Of a stretch of 64,000 nucleotides of DNA, positions 18,381 to 27,780 are shown piece by piece. The stretch spans positions 1 through 64,000 of the forward strand of contig CAYXUU010000020.1 of NCBI GenBank assembly GCA_964468645.1. The letters run 5' to 3'. Both the position numbers and the translations under genes were made by a program. Position 1 is the stretch's first letter. Each line of letters begins with the position of its first letter. Source of the stretch: JAIOZK01 sp964468645. Its GTDB lineage: Bacteria > Bacteroidota > Bacteroidia > Bacteroidales > JAIOZK01. The notes under the pieces are model-generated. The model was not told the DNA's origin, ran no database searches, and saw nothing but the letters and a program-made list of their open reading frames with translations.

Positions 18381-19640
18381 ATGAGAAAAATTATTTTTGT
18401 TTTACTGCTTATGTTTGCATTCATCTGTATGCAATCACAGAATTATCAAATAGATTTTAGCGGATCAGGTCAAAGCACAACCGTGGACAGTGTTCTGGTT
18501 GAGAACCTCTCCCAGGGTACTTCGTTAACTTTGAATGGATCAGATGTGTTGCATTTAGTGGAATCACTGGGTATTAATACACTGGATTATTTTAACAAAC
18601 ATTTAAAGATATACCCGAATCCAATGGGCGAGACTACAAATATTGAATTTTACCAGGAAAATCCCGGGCAGGTTGATATTACAATATTTGATGCTACAGG
18701 AAGGTTAATTGCCAACCATAGCCGGCATATAGAACAGGGAACCAATACATTTTCCGTTACCGGACTAGGCCAAGGTATATTTACGGTAAATGTATCCACA
18801 TCAGATGGACAATTTACCGGCAAACTCATTTCGGCAGGGAGAGATTTTGGAAATGTTACAATCAATCATCCGAATAGTGATCATGAGCTATTCCAAACCG
18901 GAACATTTAAAAACACCAGTAACCTGATCCCGATGCAATACAATGATGGAGAGGTATTGAAGTTAACAGCTTATTCAGGAAATTATGCCACAACAACAAC
19001 ATTAGTACCGGATGAAAGTCAAACAGTCAATTTTGAATTTATGAATTGTGAAGATGGCAGCGGGAATTCATATTCAGTAGTTACAATAGGTGATCAGGTA
19101 TGGATGGGGGAAAACCTGAACACTACCAGTCATAGTGATGGTACACCCATTCCAATAGTAAACGACAACAATGAATGGTCGGGCCAGACAGCACATGCCT
19201 GTTGCTGGTATGATAACAATGACGCCAAAAGGGATATTTACGGGGTATTGTACAACTGGTATGCGGTCGATTACGGCTTACTATGCCCGTCTGGCTGGCA
19301 TGTGCCTACCGATGTCGATTGGGATATTCTGGAAGCCTATCTGGGCGGAACAGATATTGCCGGTGGTAAATTAAAAGAAACCGGCACAAATCACTGGGGT
19401 ATTCCTAATACCGGCGCCACCAACTCAAGTGGTTTTACCGGCCTGCCGGGCGGCGACCGGCAGCATTACAATGGCTGGTTCGTCAATATTGAGTCCTATG
19501 GAAGCTGGTGGGAAGATAAGGAGTATGAAGGCGATCTTGATCATGCATGGATAAGAGGTTTGTATTACTATGACAATGATGTTGAACGGTATTACTATTT
19601 TAAATGGAGCGGGCGTTCTGTTCGTTGCGTCAAGAATTAG
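18381..19640 (+). CDS. FISUMP-domain protein with an internal Por/T9SS-like domain
   Basis: 419 residues. A signal peptide (1-21) is followed by a short N-domain and then a region (about 70-160) that reads like a T9SS type A sorting domain: LKIYPNPMGETTNIEFYQ, VDITIFDATGRLIANHSR and LGQGIFTVNVSTSDGQFTGK. Such domains normally sit at the extreme C-terminus; here a complete FISUMP domain follows (about 230-419: VVTIGDQVWMGENLNTTSHS, GLLCPSGWHVPTDVDWDILE, GGKLKETGTNHWG, ending GRSVRCVKN). FISUMP is a putative surface binding fold. The order suggests a fusion or a structural use of the sorting-like fold. The gene stands alone. Confidence 0.82.
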   Translation: MRKIIFVLLLMFAFICMQSQNYQIDFSGSGQSTTVDSVLVENLSQGTSLTLNGSDVLHLVESLGINTLDYFNKHLKIYPNPMGETTNIEFYQENPGQVDITIFDATGRLIANHSRHIEQGTNTFSVTGLGQGIFTVNVSTSDGQFTGKLISAGRDFGNVTINHPNSDHELFQTGTFKNTSNLIPMQYNDGEVLKLTAYSGNYATTTTLVPDESQTVNFEFMNCEDGSGNSYSVVTIGDQVWMGENLNTTSHSDGTPIPIVNDNNEWSGQTAHACCWYDNNDAKRDIYGVLYNWYAVDYGLLCPSGWHVPTDVDWDILEAYLGGTDIAGGKLKETGTNHWGIPNTGATNSSGFTGLPGGDRQHYNGWFVNIESYGSWWEDKEYEGDLDHAWIRGLYYYDNDVERYYYFKWSGRSVRCVKN

Positions 19641-19795
19641 AATATTGAACAAATCATCCTGTGGTCGATTCAACTTTGATAATCAAATTTAACAAAGGTT
19701 TGCCAACGACCCATAAAATGCTTAGTACAATTTATATAGTTGAATAAAATCATTATATTAGCATTGTGTAATTCAACCAATCAAAACCAAATAAA

Positions 19796-20341
19796 ATGAA
19801 AAAAACAGTATTTACATTAATCGTGCTTGTCAGTTTCACATTACTCTGCAATGCACAACGTGAAGGACTCGGTAAAGGATTCGGGTTCGGGTTTCAAATC
19901 GGCCAGATCCAGAACGATTTTGGAGTCGGAATTAATGTGATGAGTCCATTTTTCGCGAACAAAATGATGGCCGCTCGTTTACGAGGAAACCTGATGTGGC
20001 ATCAACATCTTTGTGTAGAGGATGAAGAAATCGTATGGTCACCTTATTTTAACCTGTCACTGGGGCTGTTTAGTGTAGCTGCAGAAGTAGGTGGTTTTAT
20101 GCGTTTGTACGGTGAAGGAGGGGTTATATGCCTGTTTCCATCCGATGAATTCTCATCCGACACTTACTCACTGGGTGGATTTGGGCTCTTTGGTTTCGAA
20201 TTTTTCATGAGTGATTATTTTAGTTATCTCATCGAAATAGGTGGCGTTGGAATAGGGGCAAAAGCGGATAAGATCCCTCATAAACCCATTTATTCAAATG
20301 GTTTAATTATCAATACAGGATTCCGAGTCCAGCTGGAATAA
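19796..20341 (+). CDS. Secreted beta-barrel-like protein, unknown
   Basis: 181 residues with a signal peptide (1-20, ending LCNAQ). The mature part is rich in glycine and aromatic residues in alternating patterns (GLGKGFGFGFQIGQIQNDFG, YFNLSLGLFSVAAEVGGF, GGFGLFGFEFFMSDYFSYL) and ends GFRVQLE, typical of a small outer-membrane barrel of the OmpA/OmpW size class. No family motif was identified. A decayed M23 gene begins within 12 bases of the stop, so the downstream junction may be a deletion point. Confidence 0.6.
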   Translation: MKKTVFTLIVLVSFTLLCNAQREGLGKGFGFGFQIGQIQNDFGVGINVMSPFFANKMMAARLRGNLMWHQHLCVEDEEIVWSPYFNLSLGLFSVAAEVGGFMRLYGEGGVICLFPSDEFSSDTYSLGGFGLFGFEFFMSDYFSYLIEIGGVGIGAKADKIPHKPIYSNGLIINTGFRVQLE

Positions 20342-20352
20342 AAAATTGGGAG

Positions 20353-20772
20353 GACGATATTACAGACCTTCAGGATGGATTGCCGGAAAACGATGGCAAC
20401 CTTCACAACCAACCTATCAATTCCCTCGATGAATATCCGGGAAATTATATCATTCTTAAAATCGATTCCGAACACTACGCTGCTTACTGTCATTGCCAGC
20501 CCGGCAAGTTCTTTGTCAATGATGGAGAGGCTGTAGTTGAAGTCCAGCCGTTGGGTTTACTTGGCAATTCAGGGAACTCCGGAATGCCACATCTCCATTT
20601 CCATATCATGGACAGAAACAATGTTAATTATTCCATTGGTCTGCCTTATGTGTTTAAGGAATATTAAAAGATCAATGAGTTCAGTCCTGACTTTCAATTG
20701 TTAAATCCACCTGTTGAAATTTTTAACGATGCCATGATGGGGCAATTCTCTGTTGTTGATTTTAATTATTAG
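20353..20772 (+). pseudogene. Truncated and interrupted M23-like lipoprotein copy
   Basis: The frame opens DDITDLQDGLPENDGNL and continues PINSLDEYPGNYIILKID and SGMPHLHFHIMDRNN, matching the last 40% of the two intact paralogues downstream. The first 60% is absent. A TAA at 20665-20667 interrupts the frame after VFKEY, where the paralogues have Lys, and the same frame then continues KINEFSPDFQLLNPPVEIF to a TAG at 20770. The 5' deletion and the nonsense codon together make it inactive. Confidence 0.85.
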
Positions 20773-20848
20773 ATCATATCCTTCCGGGATGAGGAATATT
20801 CAAGATAAAATATTTATCTTTATTCTTCATTCTCCAAATCTAACCATT

Positions 20849-21988
20849 ATGAAAACAAAAAGCATCTATTTATTTATCTCAGGAGTGATTATATTTAGCG
20901 TCTCATGTAAGAAAGACAACAATGATGATGACAATGGCACACCTCCTTTTAATGCCGGCACCATTGAAGTTGTCATCAACGACATTCCCTATCCGACCGA
21001 ACGTTACCTCAGAATTGGATATACCCTGAAAATGTGGGAATGGGTAGAAGATGGACTGAAATTACTGGAGATCATTGTTCAGGACGATGATACGAAAACT
21101 TTACTGATGAAGCTTGATACCAATAGTATACCAATTATCTTTTATAATCCAATTCCGCCATTACCTCATTTTACCTGGGATGAGATAGATCATTATTATA
21201 TGTCGATACAGTTGCCCATCATGCTCGGACAAACTGTTCCTGATAAGATATCCCATAAACTGGTTTTTGAACGTTCGGCATACAATGATGTCGTTTCAGT
21301 TGAAGGTGGTGTTTTTACACCAAGAGTTGATGAAACACCAATTGCTATTTCTTCACCTGTAAGAGGAAACCACTGGATTTTTGCCAGTCAGTCAACTATG
21401 GGATATCATTTCTATATGCTCTGGTTTAGCATGGGAGATATTTTTTCTGGATCGCGGTATGCATTTGATAATGGACACCTGAACGAATGGTTAACAAGTG
21501 ATATGACCGGGGATTCAGCCTTCAATGAATCATATATCTGTTATGGGGATACCTTATACGCTGTCGCAGATGGAGTGATATCAGATCTTCAGGATGGGAT
21601 ACCGGAGAGAAATGGGAACTTAGAGGATACGCCGATAAATTCGGTAGATGACTACCCGGGAAATTATATTATTCTTGAGATTGACGCCAATCATTATGCA
21701 ACTTATGGTCATTGTCAATCTCCCTTTTTTGTCAGCGAAGGAGAGGGAGTGGTAGAAGGCCAGCCTTTGGGTTTATTGGGTAATTCAGGAAACTCTCAAA
21801 TGCCACATCTGCACTTCCAGATCCAGGACAGAAATGAGATTATATTTGCATATGGACTTCCTTACGTATTGAAGGAGTACAAGAAGATTAATGAGTTTGA
21901 CCCTGACTTTCAACTATTGAATCCACCTGTTGAGATATTCACCAATGCATTAATGGAAGAATGGTCTATCGTGGATTTCGACTATTAG
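20849..21988 (+). CDS. M23-like metallopeptidase lipoprotein, copy 1
   Basis: 379 residues from the ATG at 20849 (MKTKSIYLFISGVIIFSVSC, Cys20 lipobox); a frame to 20753 adds unlikely sequence. After an acidic linker come a beta-rich N-domain (about 30-195) and a C-terminal LytM/M23 fold (about 200-350): AVADGVISDLQDGIPERNGN, YATYGHCQSPFF, GEGVVEGQPLGLLGNSGNS and QMPHLHFQI. The HxH metal ligands are present. The usual HxxxD zinc motif reads RYAFD (Arg for the first His), so classical zinc chemistry is doubtful and it may act as a binding protein. It is closely similar throughout to the next gene, a tandem duplication. Confidence 0.8.
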   Translation: MKTKSIYLFISGVIIFSVSCKKDNNDDDNGTPPFNAGTIEVVINDIPYPTERYLRIGYTLKMWEWVEDGLKLLEIIVQDDDTKTLLMKLDTNSIPIIFYNPIPPLPHFTWDEIDHYYMSIQLPIMLGQTVPDKISHKLVFERSAYNDVVSVEGGVFTPRVDETPIAISSPVRGNHWIFASQSTMGYHFYMLWFSMGDIFSGSRYAFDNGHLNEWLTSDMTGDSAFNESYICYGDTLYAVADGVISDLQDGIPERNGNLEDTPINSVDDYPGNYIILEIDANHYATYGHCQSPFFVSEGEGVVEGQPLGLLGNSGNSQMPHLHFQIQDRNEIIFAYGLPYVLKEYKKINEFDPDFQLLNPPVEIFTNALMEEWSIVDFDY

Positions 21989-22141
21989 GTCATTTTCCAG
22001 ATTTCAGGATTGGGAAACCCTCAACGGGGATACTTTTCTTAAAATAAATTTTTAACCAAATAACCTTCTGATGGAATATAAAGATAATCAAATTCAAATT
22101 ATAATTCTTACATTTATTGTATTATTTCAAATCCTAAAATC

Positions 22142-23284
22142 ATGAAAACAACAAAAATTCTCACCATTATTTCCATTGTTCTAATAATTACAACAGCCTG
22201 TAAAAAAGATAACAACGATGATGATAACGGAAACCCTCCTGTAAATGCAGGTTTAATTGAGGTTGTCATCAATGACATTCCCTATCCAACCGAACGTTAT
22301 CTTAGGATTGGTTACACCATAAAAATGTGGGAATGGGAAAAGGATGGCCTGAAATTATTAGAAATCATTGTTCAGGATGAAGATACAAAAGCTGAATTGA
22401 TGAAACTCGATACCAATACCATGCCTGTAATCTGGCGGGAACCACTTCCACCATTTCCCTATTTCACCTGGGATGTGATTGATCATTATTATCTTTCAAT
22501 ACAACTACCCATATTGCTGGATCAGACTGTTCCTGATAAGATCTCTCATAAACTGGTTTTTTACCGATCAGCTTATGATGACATCGTTGCTGTTGAAGGA
22601 GGGGTGTTTACACCAAGGGTTAATGAATCACCAATAGCAATTGCTTCACCTGTTAAGGGTAATCACTGGGTCTTTGCCAGCCAGTCAACCATGGCTTATC
22701 ATTTTTTTGTTCTCTTCTTTACCATGGGTGAAATTTATACTTTTGAAAGGTACGCTTTCGACAATGGTCGTCTTAACGAATGGCTCACCAGCGATATGAC
22801 AGGTGACTCTGCATTTAATGAATCTTATATTTGTTATGGCGACACCCTGTATGCTGTCGCAGATGGAGTAATATCAGATCTTCAGGACGGGATACCGGAC
22901 AGAAATGGGAATTTGGAGGATACGCCGATAAATTCAGTAGAGGACTATCCGGGCAATTATATTATTCTTAAGATCGACGCCAATCATTTTGCCGGATATT
23001 GCCATTGTATACCCAACCAGTTCTTTGTTAACAATGGCGACAATGTAGTAGAAGGCCAGCCACTGGCTTTATTAGGGAACTCAGGGAATTCAGGAATGCC
23101 CCACCTCCACTTCCAGATTATGGACAGGAATGATATTTTCTTTTCAGATGGACTGCCATACGTCTTTAAGGAGTATAAGAAGATCAACGAGTTTGGCCCC
23201 GATTTTCAGTTGCTGAACCCACCTGTTGAGGTATTCACCAATGCGATGATGGAAGAATTGTCGGTGGTTGATTTTGATTATTAG
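22142..23284 (+). CDS. M23-like metallopeptidase lipoprotein, copy 2
   Basis: 380 residues; signal and lipobox end TACKKDNND. The domain order is the same as in the upstream copy, and long stretches are nearly identical (VVINDIPYPTERYLRIGYT, LNEWLTSDMTGDSAFNESYI, DGVISDLQDGIPDRNGNLED). The M23 region keeps YCHC, GLPYVFKEY and MPHLHFQI. The HxxxD position again reads RYAFD. The two copies differ mainly around residues 95-105 and 190-200, possible contact loops. They are 153 bases apart, with no clear terminator between them. An M23 domain implies peptidoglycan or peptide binding at the envelope. Confidence 0.8.
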   Translation: MKTTKILTIISIVLIITTACKKDNNDDDNGNPPVNAGLIEVVINDIPYPTERYLRIGYTIKMWEWEKDGLKLLEIIVQDEDTKAELMKLDTNTMPVIWREPLPPFPYFTWDVIDHYYLSIQLPILLDQTVPDKISHKLVFYRSAYDDIVAVEGGVFTPRVNESPIAIASPVKGNHWVFASQSTMAYHFFVLFFTMGEIYTFERYAFDNGRLNEWLTSDMTGDSAFNESYICYGDTLYAVADGVISDLQDGIPDRNGNLEDTPINSVEDYPGNYIILKIDANHFAGYCHCIPNQFFVNNGDNVVEGQPLALLGNSGNSGMPHLHFQIMDRNDIFFSDGLPYVFKEYKKINEFGPDFQLLNPPVEVFTNAMMEELSVVDFDY

Positions 23285-23296
23285 TATGTGCTTCTA

Positions 23297-23760
23297 AGGG
23301 CAGGTAATTATCGGCGCCACGGTCAGTCATATCCCAGCCTGCAGAGTTACCACGATAGTAAGCCCTGGTAGGATCATATTCGGTCGAGGTCCAGTGGAAT
23401 GATCCCCATCCCTCACTGCTGTAATTTCCTATCGCCGTGCGATAACCACCCGGAACGTCGGTGAATCCTGAGGTATTGGTTCCATTGCCGCCACTGTCCC
23501 AGCCACTGGTATTTTTTATCTTCAGGCCTGTATCTATACCACTAGCACCATAGACGGTGCAATTTACCGTTGCATCAATAAAAGTGGTTATTGTACACCA
23601 TTCTGCATCAGATGCCAGGTGCCAACCAGCCGGACATATTGTTAGGGCATCCTGCCAGTAATATAACCTGCCATAGGTATCACAATTTGATTGGGAACAG
23701 GTTCAATTCCAATATTGATATTTGCTCCCACGTTCATTCAGTTTGACGATTGAATTTTCA
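23297..23760 (-). pseudogene. Decayed FISUMP-domain gene
   Basis: The minus strand between 23700 and 23297 reads CDTYGRLYYWQDALTICPAG, WHLASDAEWCTITTF, GLKIKNTSGWDSGGNGTN and TSGFTDVPGGYRTAIGNY, the unmistakable FISUMP core. The upstream part (to about 23760; GANINIGIEPVPNQI) lies in another frame. The C-terminal GRSVRCVKD motif, the start codon and the signal peptide are missing. The 3' end runs into the M23 gene on the other strand, suggesting loss of the real terminus by deletion. Confidence 0.8.
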
Positions 23761-23895
23761 CGGGAACTGCCAAAAGTTCTATAGCATAAAAAGGAGGAAA
23801 ACGGAAACATCATTTACAATGGAGTTTATTTTTTAAGTTAAGCTCTGACAATAGATTTGAGAATGCCAGGAGAATGATCCAGTTGAAATAGATTG

Positions 23896-25056
23896 TTATT
23901 CTTCAAAATGATCGATCAATAACCGGGTGATCTCATTGATCCCTTCTCCATCATAAGTATTGATCATGATTACAATCCCCGTGTTACTGTCAGGTAATAT
24001 CAATGCAATACTGTTAAACGTGCCCGCACTACCCCTGTGATGATAACAGGTCCGGTTAAACAGTCTTGCTGCCCACCCAAGAGAATAGTCAGGATAGGAA
24101 GCAAGCAGGTGTTTGTATGTTTCTGATTTCAAATAATTATCTTTTCCGTTTAATCCCTCGATATGCATAAGCAGAAACTCCAGGAAACCTGAAACTGTGA
24201 TGCTGGTATGTCCCGAAGGTGTGCACAACAAAATATATTGGTTAAAATAATGATATCTTTTGAGGACTTCAGGGATAGGTATTAATTCATGTTCAATATC
24301 AATAAGCCATTGTTCAGGATTAATATGACCCCGGGGTTGATCCGGATCCTTACTTAAAGGCCAACCAACGTAGAGCCCAAGATTTAAAGTCCCTGAAACT
24401 TTACCAATCAACTCCTCCCATGATTTGCCGGCCACTTTTTCAAGCATTAATGCCGCTGCTATATACCCGGCATTTGAATACCTGTCATCATGATAGTCAT
24501 AAAGCGGTATAGGTTCATATTTTAAAACCTGCTTTATAAACTGGTAACGTTTTTGGGGAAGGCTTAAACTTTGGTCCAAGGTTCTTTCATAATCAACAAT
24601 AGGATATATTTCCGATTCATTTTTAAATGGTATTAATCTTGCCCGATGAGATAAAAGTTGCTGAAGGGTGATATCACAATAAGCTGGATTACTTTCGGCT
24701 TTCAATTCCGGATACAGATCGAAGAACCTGGTATCCCATGAGGTATGTCCGTCTTCCACCAGTTTCGCAGCCAGGAAAGCAGTAAATGATTTGGTGTTTG
24801 ATCCAATATGAAATAAGTCATCAGTTTGAGCTTTTTCTTTTATTTCTATATTTCTGTAACCAATGACATTTTTTACGATTATTGAATCATTTCTGACAAC
24901 ACCATAGGCAATAGCAGGAATATCATATTTAACCCTCAGGCTATTGAGTTGTTTTTCCAGTTCAGTAATCCTACCTGGCTCATCCTGATAAGATTTGCAT
25001 GAGAACAGAACCACCAGGATGATAAAAAATGAGACAAGGTTTCGGGTAAGCTTCAT
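23896..25056 (-). CDS. Serine hydrolase lipoprotein, class C beta-lactamase family
   Basis: 386 residues. The lipobox ends VLFSC (Cys20). The catalytic motifs of the PF00144 family are in order: SxxK in IGSNTKSFTAFLAAKL (about residue 86), YxN in DRYSNAGYIAAALMLEKVAG (about 193) and HxG in HHRGSAGTFNS (about 345). The family includes DD-peptidases, esterases and beta-lactamases, so the substrate cannot be assigned. It is periplasmic or outer-membrane anchored. The alpha/beta hydrolase gene ends 69 bases upstream on the same strand, so both may be one transcription unit. It is one of three such serine hydrolases in the window. Confidence 0.88.
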   Translation of the reverse strand: MKLTRNLVSFFIILVVLFSCKSYQDEPGRITELEKQLNSLRVKYDIPAIAYGVVRNDSIIVKNVIGYRNIEIKEKAQTDDLFHIGSNTKSFTAFLAAKLVEDGHTSWDTRFFDLYPELKAESNPAYCDITLQQLLSHRARLIPFKNESEIYPIVDYERTLDQSLSLPQKRYQFIKQVLKYEPIPLYDYHDDRYSNAGYIAAALMLEKVAGKSWEELIGKVSGTLNLGLYVGWPLSKDPDQPRGHINPEQWLIDIEHELIPIPEVLKRYHYFNQYILLCTPSGHTSITVSGFLEFLLMHIEGLNGKDNYLKSETYKHLLASYPDYSLGWAARLFNRTCYHHRGSAGTFNSIALILPDSNTGIVIMINTYDGEGINEITRLLIDHFEE

Positions 25057-25124
25057 ATTTATCCTTTAAGCTATTTTATTCAAAAGTTATTTCAAAATCG
25101 CATACAATTGAAGACTGCCGACAG

Positions 25125-26381
25125 CTATAAATTTTCTTCTAGCCAGTTAAGAATCCGCTCGTTCGAGATCATGATTGCACCCATCTGGCAATGTTCTTCC
25201 GCTCCTTCTTTTTCAGTAAAAAGCATAAACTCCTTCGGGCATTTCAGGGCATCAAATAGTTTTATTGCCTGTCCGGGAAGAGTATTATCATCCTCGGAAT
25301 CAATCACCAGCATGGTGCATTGTATTTTGTCTGCACAGTCATTTAAAGAATAGGGTTCAATTTTACGAATGAGTTCACTGGGGGTATCTGCACCAAATGT
25401 AAACATCCCATTTGCAAAGAACCAGCCGGTATTCACATCAAAGTTTACGGCCTCCATAACCTCCTTGTCGTACTCTTTTGTAGCTTCCTCATCGTTTAGG
25501 ATATCTAAAATATCCGGAGCATTTCTTTCGATGACAACTTCATAAAAGCTGAATATTCCACCGTTGGCAATGCAAACTTTAATACGGTCTTCAAAAGCGG
25601 CTGCGCGGGGGGCAAGATAACCGCCAAAACTGATCCCCAGTAGTCCAATTCTTTCAGGATCTACTTCAGGTCTTGTCAGTGCATAATCCACTATAGGTGT
25701 CACCACTGATTCCCAATCATGCCTGAACGGAATCTTTTGCTGGCGAATAACCTCTCCCTGCCCCGGCCCTTCAAACAGCAAGCAGTTAAAGCCGCGTTCC
25801 AGAGCAAGAACACCAATTTCAAAATATAATTCTTCGGCAGTGCCGTCAAACCCACTATGGATGATCAGCAATGGCTTTGTCTTCCCTGTATTATCGGCAA
25901 AGCAAAAGTAACCGGGTAGTGTTGTTCCTTCATAGGGAATCCTGACATATTCAATCTGCCGATCGGAAAGCGCTATAGCCTCAAGGAAACATGCCCTGCT
26001 CCTGCCCCACGTCTCAATGATACGTGGATCATCAGGATTATTATGTAAAAAGAATTCTGCTGTCCGGTAATAATTCGATGCACGGAAATAGGCTTCCATG
26101 GCACTTTTTTTATGACCATCCTTCAGGAACTGACAGGCCGTATTTTCAAGACGTTCTGCCGTTGCATACCACTCCCTGTACCAGCTCTCGTTGTCAGCAT
26201 CCTTGATCCGGGAGGCAGTATTAAGACACTCTTTGATATCTGCGCCACCGGTACAGCTGTAACCCATGACCCTCAAACATTCAAAAGAATACTGAGGATC
26301 CTTGAAAAAATAATCCTGAGCCAGTAAAATACTGCATTGAAAAAGAATACCTGTGATGAATAATGGTATTTTCATTTTCAT
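25125..26381 (-). CDS. Secreted alpha/beta hydrolase (FrsA/DUF1100-like)
   Basis: 418 residues from the ATG at 26381 (an in-frame TTG at 26390 is less likely, and a second ATG at 26375 is possible). A signal peptide ends ILLAQ. A helical cap region (about 25-140) precedes the hydrolase core: LLIIHSGFDGTAEELYF, CLLFEGPGQGEVIRQQKIPF, the nucleophile elbow GLLGISFGGYLAPRAAAFED (Ser about 247), the acid in MLVIDSEDDNTLPGQA, and a histidine in EGAEEHCQMG. The cap-plus-core layout resembles FrsA-type esterases or 2,6-dihydropseudooxynicotine hydrolase. It is likely periplasmic, and the substrate is unknown. It lies just upstream of the serine hydrolase gene and is probably co-transcribed with it. 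Confidence 0.82.
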   Translation of the reverse strand: MKMKIPLFITGILFQCSILLAQDYFFKDPQYSFECLRVMGYSCTGGADIKECLNTASRIKDADNESWYREWYATAERLENTACQFLKDGHKKSAMEAYFRASNYYRTAEFFLHNNPDDPRIIETWGRSRACFLEAIALSDRQIEYVRIPYEGTTLPGYFCFADNTGKTKPLLIIHSGFDGTAEELYFEIGVLALERGFNCLLFEGPGQGEVIRQQKIPFRHDWESVVTPIVDYALTRPEVDPERIGLLGISFGGYLAPRAAAFEDRIKVCIANGGIFSFYEVVIERNAPDILDILNDEEATKEYDKEVMEAVNFDVNTGWFFANGMFTFGADTPSELIRKIEPYSLNDCADKIQCTMLVIDSEDDNTLPGQAIKLFDALKCPKEFMLFTEKEGAEEHCQMGAIMISNERILNWLEENL

Positions 26382-26605
26382 GTACTTCAATTTTAGAATA
26401 AGATATAAAATTAGTAAATTTATCAGGTTAATAAGAGAGATACTGGATATTTGATACTGGATGCTGGAGACTAAAGACCGAAGACTGCTGACTGGATACT
26501 TGATATTGTATATTGACGATTGACGACAGAATAATTAATTAAATGGCAAATGCATAATTAATTATATTTTGAAGGAACAAATCCACGAACATAAAACAAA
26601 ATGTG

Positions 26606-27772
26606 ATGAAAAGGAAAGCTATTACAATTAACCTTCTTATAATGGTGATCCTGATATTTTTTATATCCGGATGCAAAAAAGATGGGGATGAACAACCCTG
26701 CAAATTAAAGGGATATGCCTATTATTCAGGAACGACCATACCTATATCAGGTGTTCAGATTTCTATTCAATCGAAAAGCACAAGTACGGATGAGGAGGGT
26801 TTTTATGAGATTAATAATATTACTGCTGGTAGTCAAACCATAAATGCGACCAGGGAAGGATTTGACGATGCGTCTTCAAATATTGATGTCATCCCGGGTA
26901 CCATGGAATTAAACATTGAGCTTACATCTGCAATCTTTACGAGTAAGATCTATGGTAGTATCGTTTCTAAATTCAGCAATGAGGGAGTTAGCGATTGCAA
27001 AATTGTGGTATTGAATCCGGATGGCTCAGCATCCCAATTATCTGCATATTCCTCCGCAGGCGGTGATTATGAAATATCAGCTGTTCCACAGGGAAGCCGT
27101 ACAATACTTAGATGTGATAAATGTTATCTTTTAATCCTTCTGGAAATAACCAGTGAAGATTACCAATACGATACTGAAATCGAAACATCATTTGTCGATC
27201 CTCGTGATGGGAGGGTTTATCGTGTAGTTGAAATTGGGGATCAAATATGGATGGCTGAAAATTTGAATTATGGCGAAAGAATAGATGGCAGTATAAACCA
27301 GGAAGATAATCAGATTCCAGAAAAATATTGTTATGATAATCAGGAATCCAATTGTAATACTTATGGTGGGTTATATCAATGGAATGAAGCAATGCAATAT
27401 AACACCCAGGTCTCACAGGGTATATGCCCTGATGGATGGCATTTACCTGCTGATTATGAATGGACAGTATTGGTTGATTATTTAGGTGATTCAGTTCTTG
27501 CCGGCATGAGACTGAAAGAAACCGGTACAACCCACTGGAGGGGTTATAATACCAGCGCAAATAATGAAAGTGGATTTACTGCATTGCCGGCAGGAGCCCG
27601 TTCAAGCGATGGTTCTTTCAACTTGCTAACAGAGAATACCAACCTCTGGTCATCTTCTATTTACTCTGACCATTGCTCGTGGTACAGGGCGTTGATGTAT
27701 AACAGGACTGAAGTCAGCCGAAGGGAGCATAGCAAAGAAGTTGGCCGGTCGCTTCGTTGTATAAAGGATTAA
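26606..27772 (+). CDS. FISUMP-domain lipoprotein with carboxypeptidase-regulatory-like repeats
   Basis: 388 residues from the ATG at 26606 (a GTG one codon earlier is in frame). The lipobox is FISGC. Two CarboxypepD_reg-like beta sandwiches follow (about 32-112: LKGYAYYSGTTIPISGVQIS, EEGFYEINNITAGSQTI; about 113-195: KIYGSIVSKFSNEGVSDCKI). The C-terminal FISUMP domain (about 205-388) has VVEIGDQIWMAENLNYGERI, YCYDNQESNCNTYGGLYQWN, QGICPDGWHLPADYEWTVL, LKETGTTHW and GRSLRCIKD. It is probably a surface-exposed binding lipoprotein. A decayed 5'-nucleotidase gene starts within 10 bases of the stop. Confidence 0.88.
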   Translation: MKRKAITINLLIMVILIFFISGCKKDGDEQPCKLKGYAYYSGTTIPISGVQISIQSKSTSTDEEGFYEINNITAGSQTINATREGFDDASSNIDVIPGTMELNIELTSAIFTSKIYGSIVSKFSNEGVSDCKIVVLNPDGSASQLSAYSSAGGDYEISAVPQGSRTILRCDKCYLLILLEITSEDYQYDTEIETSFVDPRDGRVYRVVEIGDQIWMAENLNYGERIDGSINQEDNQIPEKYCYDNQESNCNTYGGLYQWNEAMQYNTQVSQGICPDGWHLPADYEWTVLVDYLGDSVLAGMRLKETGTTHWRGYNTSANNESGFTALPAGARSSDGSFNLLTENTNLWSSSIYSDHCSWYRALMYNRTEVSRREHSKEVGRSLRCIKD

Positions 27773-27780
27773 CAGATGTC

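Noticed and set aside
26382..26605. GATACTGGAT/GATATTG-type short direct repeats as a CRISPR-like array
   Set aside because: Units are irregular, without constant repeat length or spacers; common degenerate intergenic sequence.
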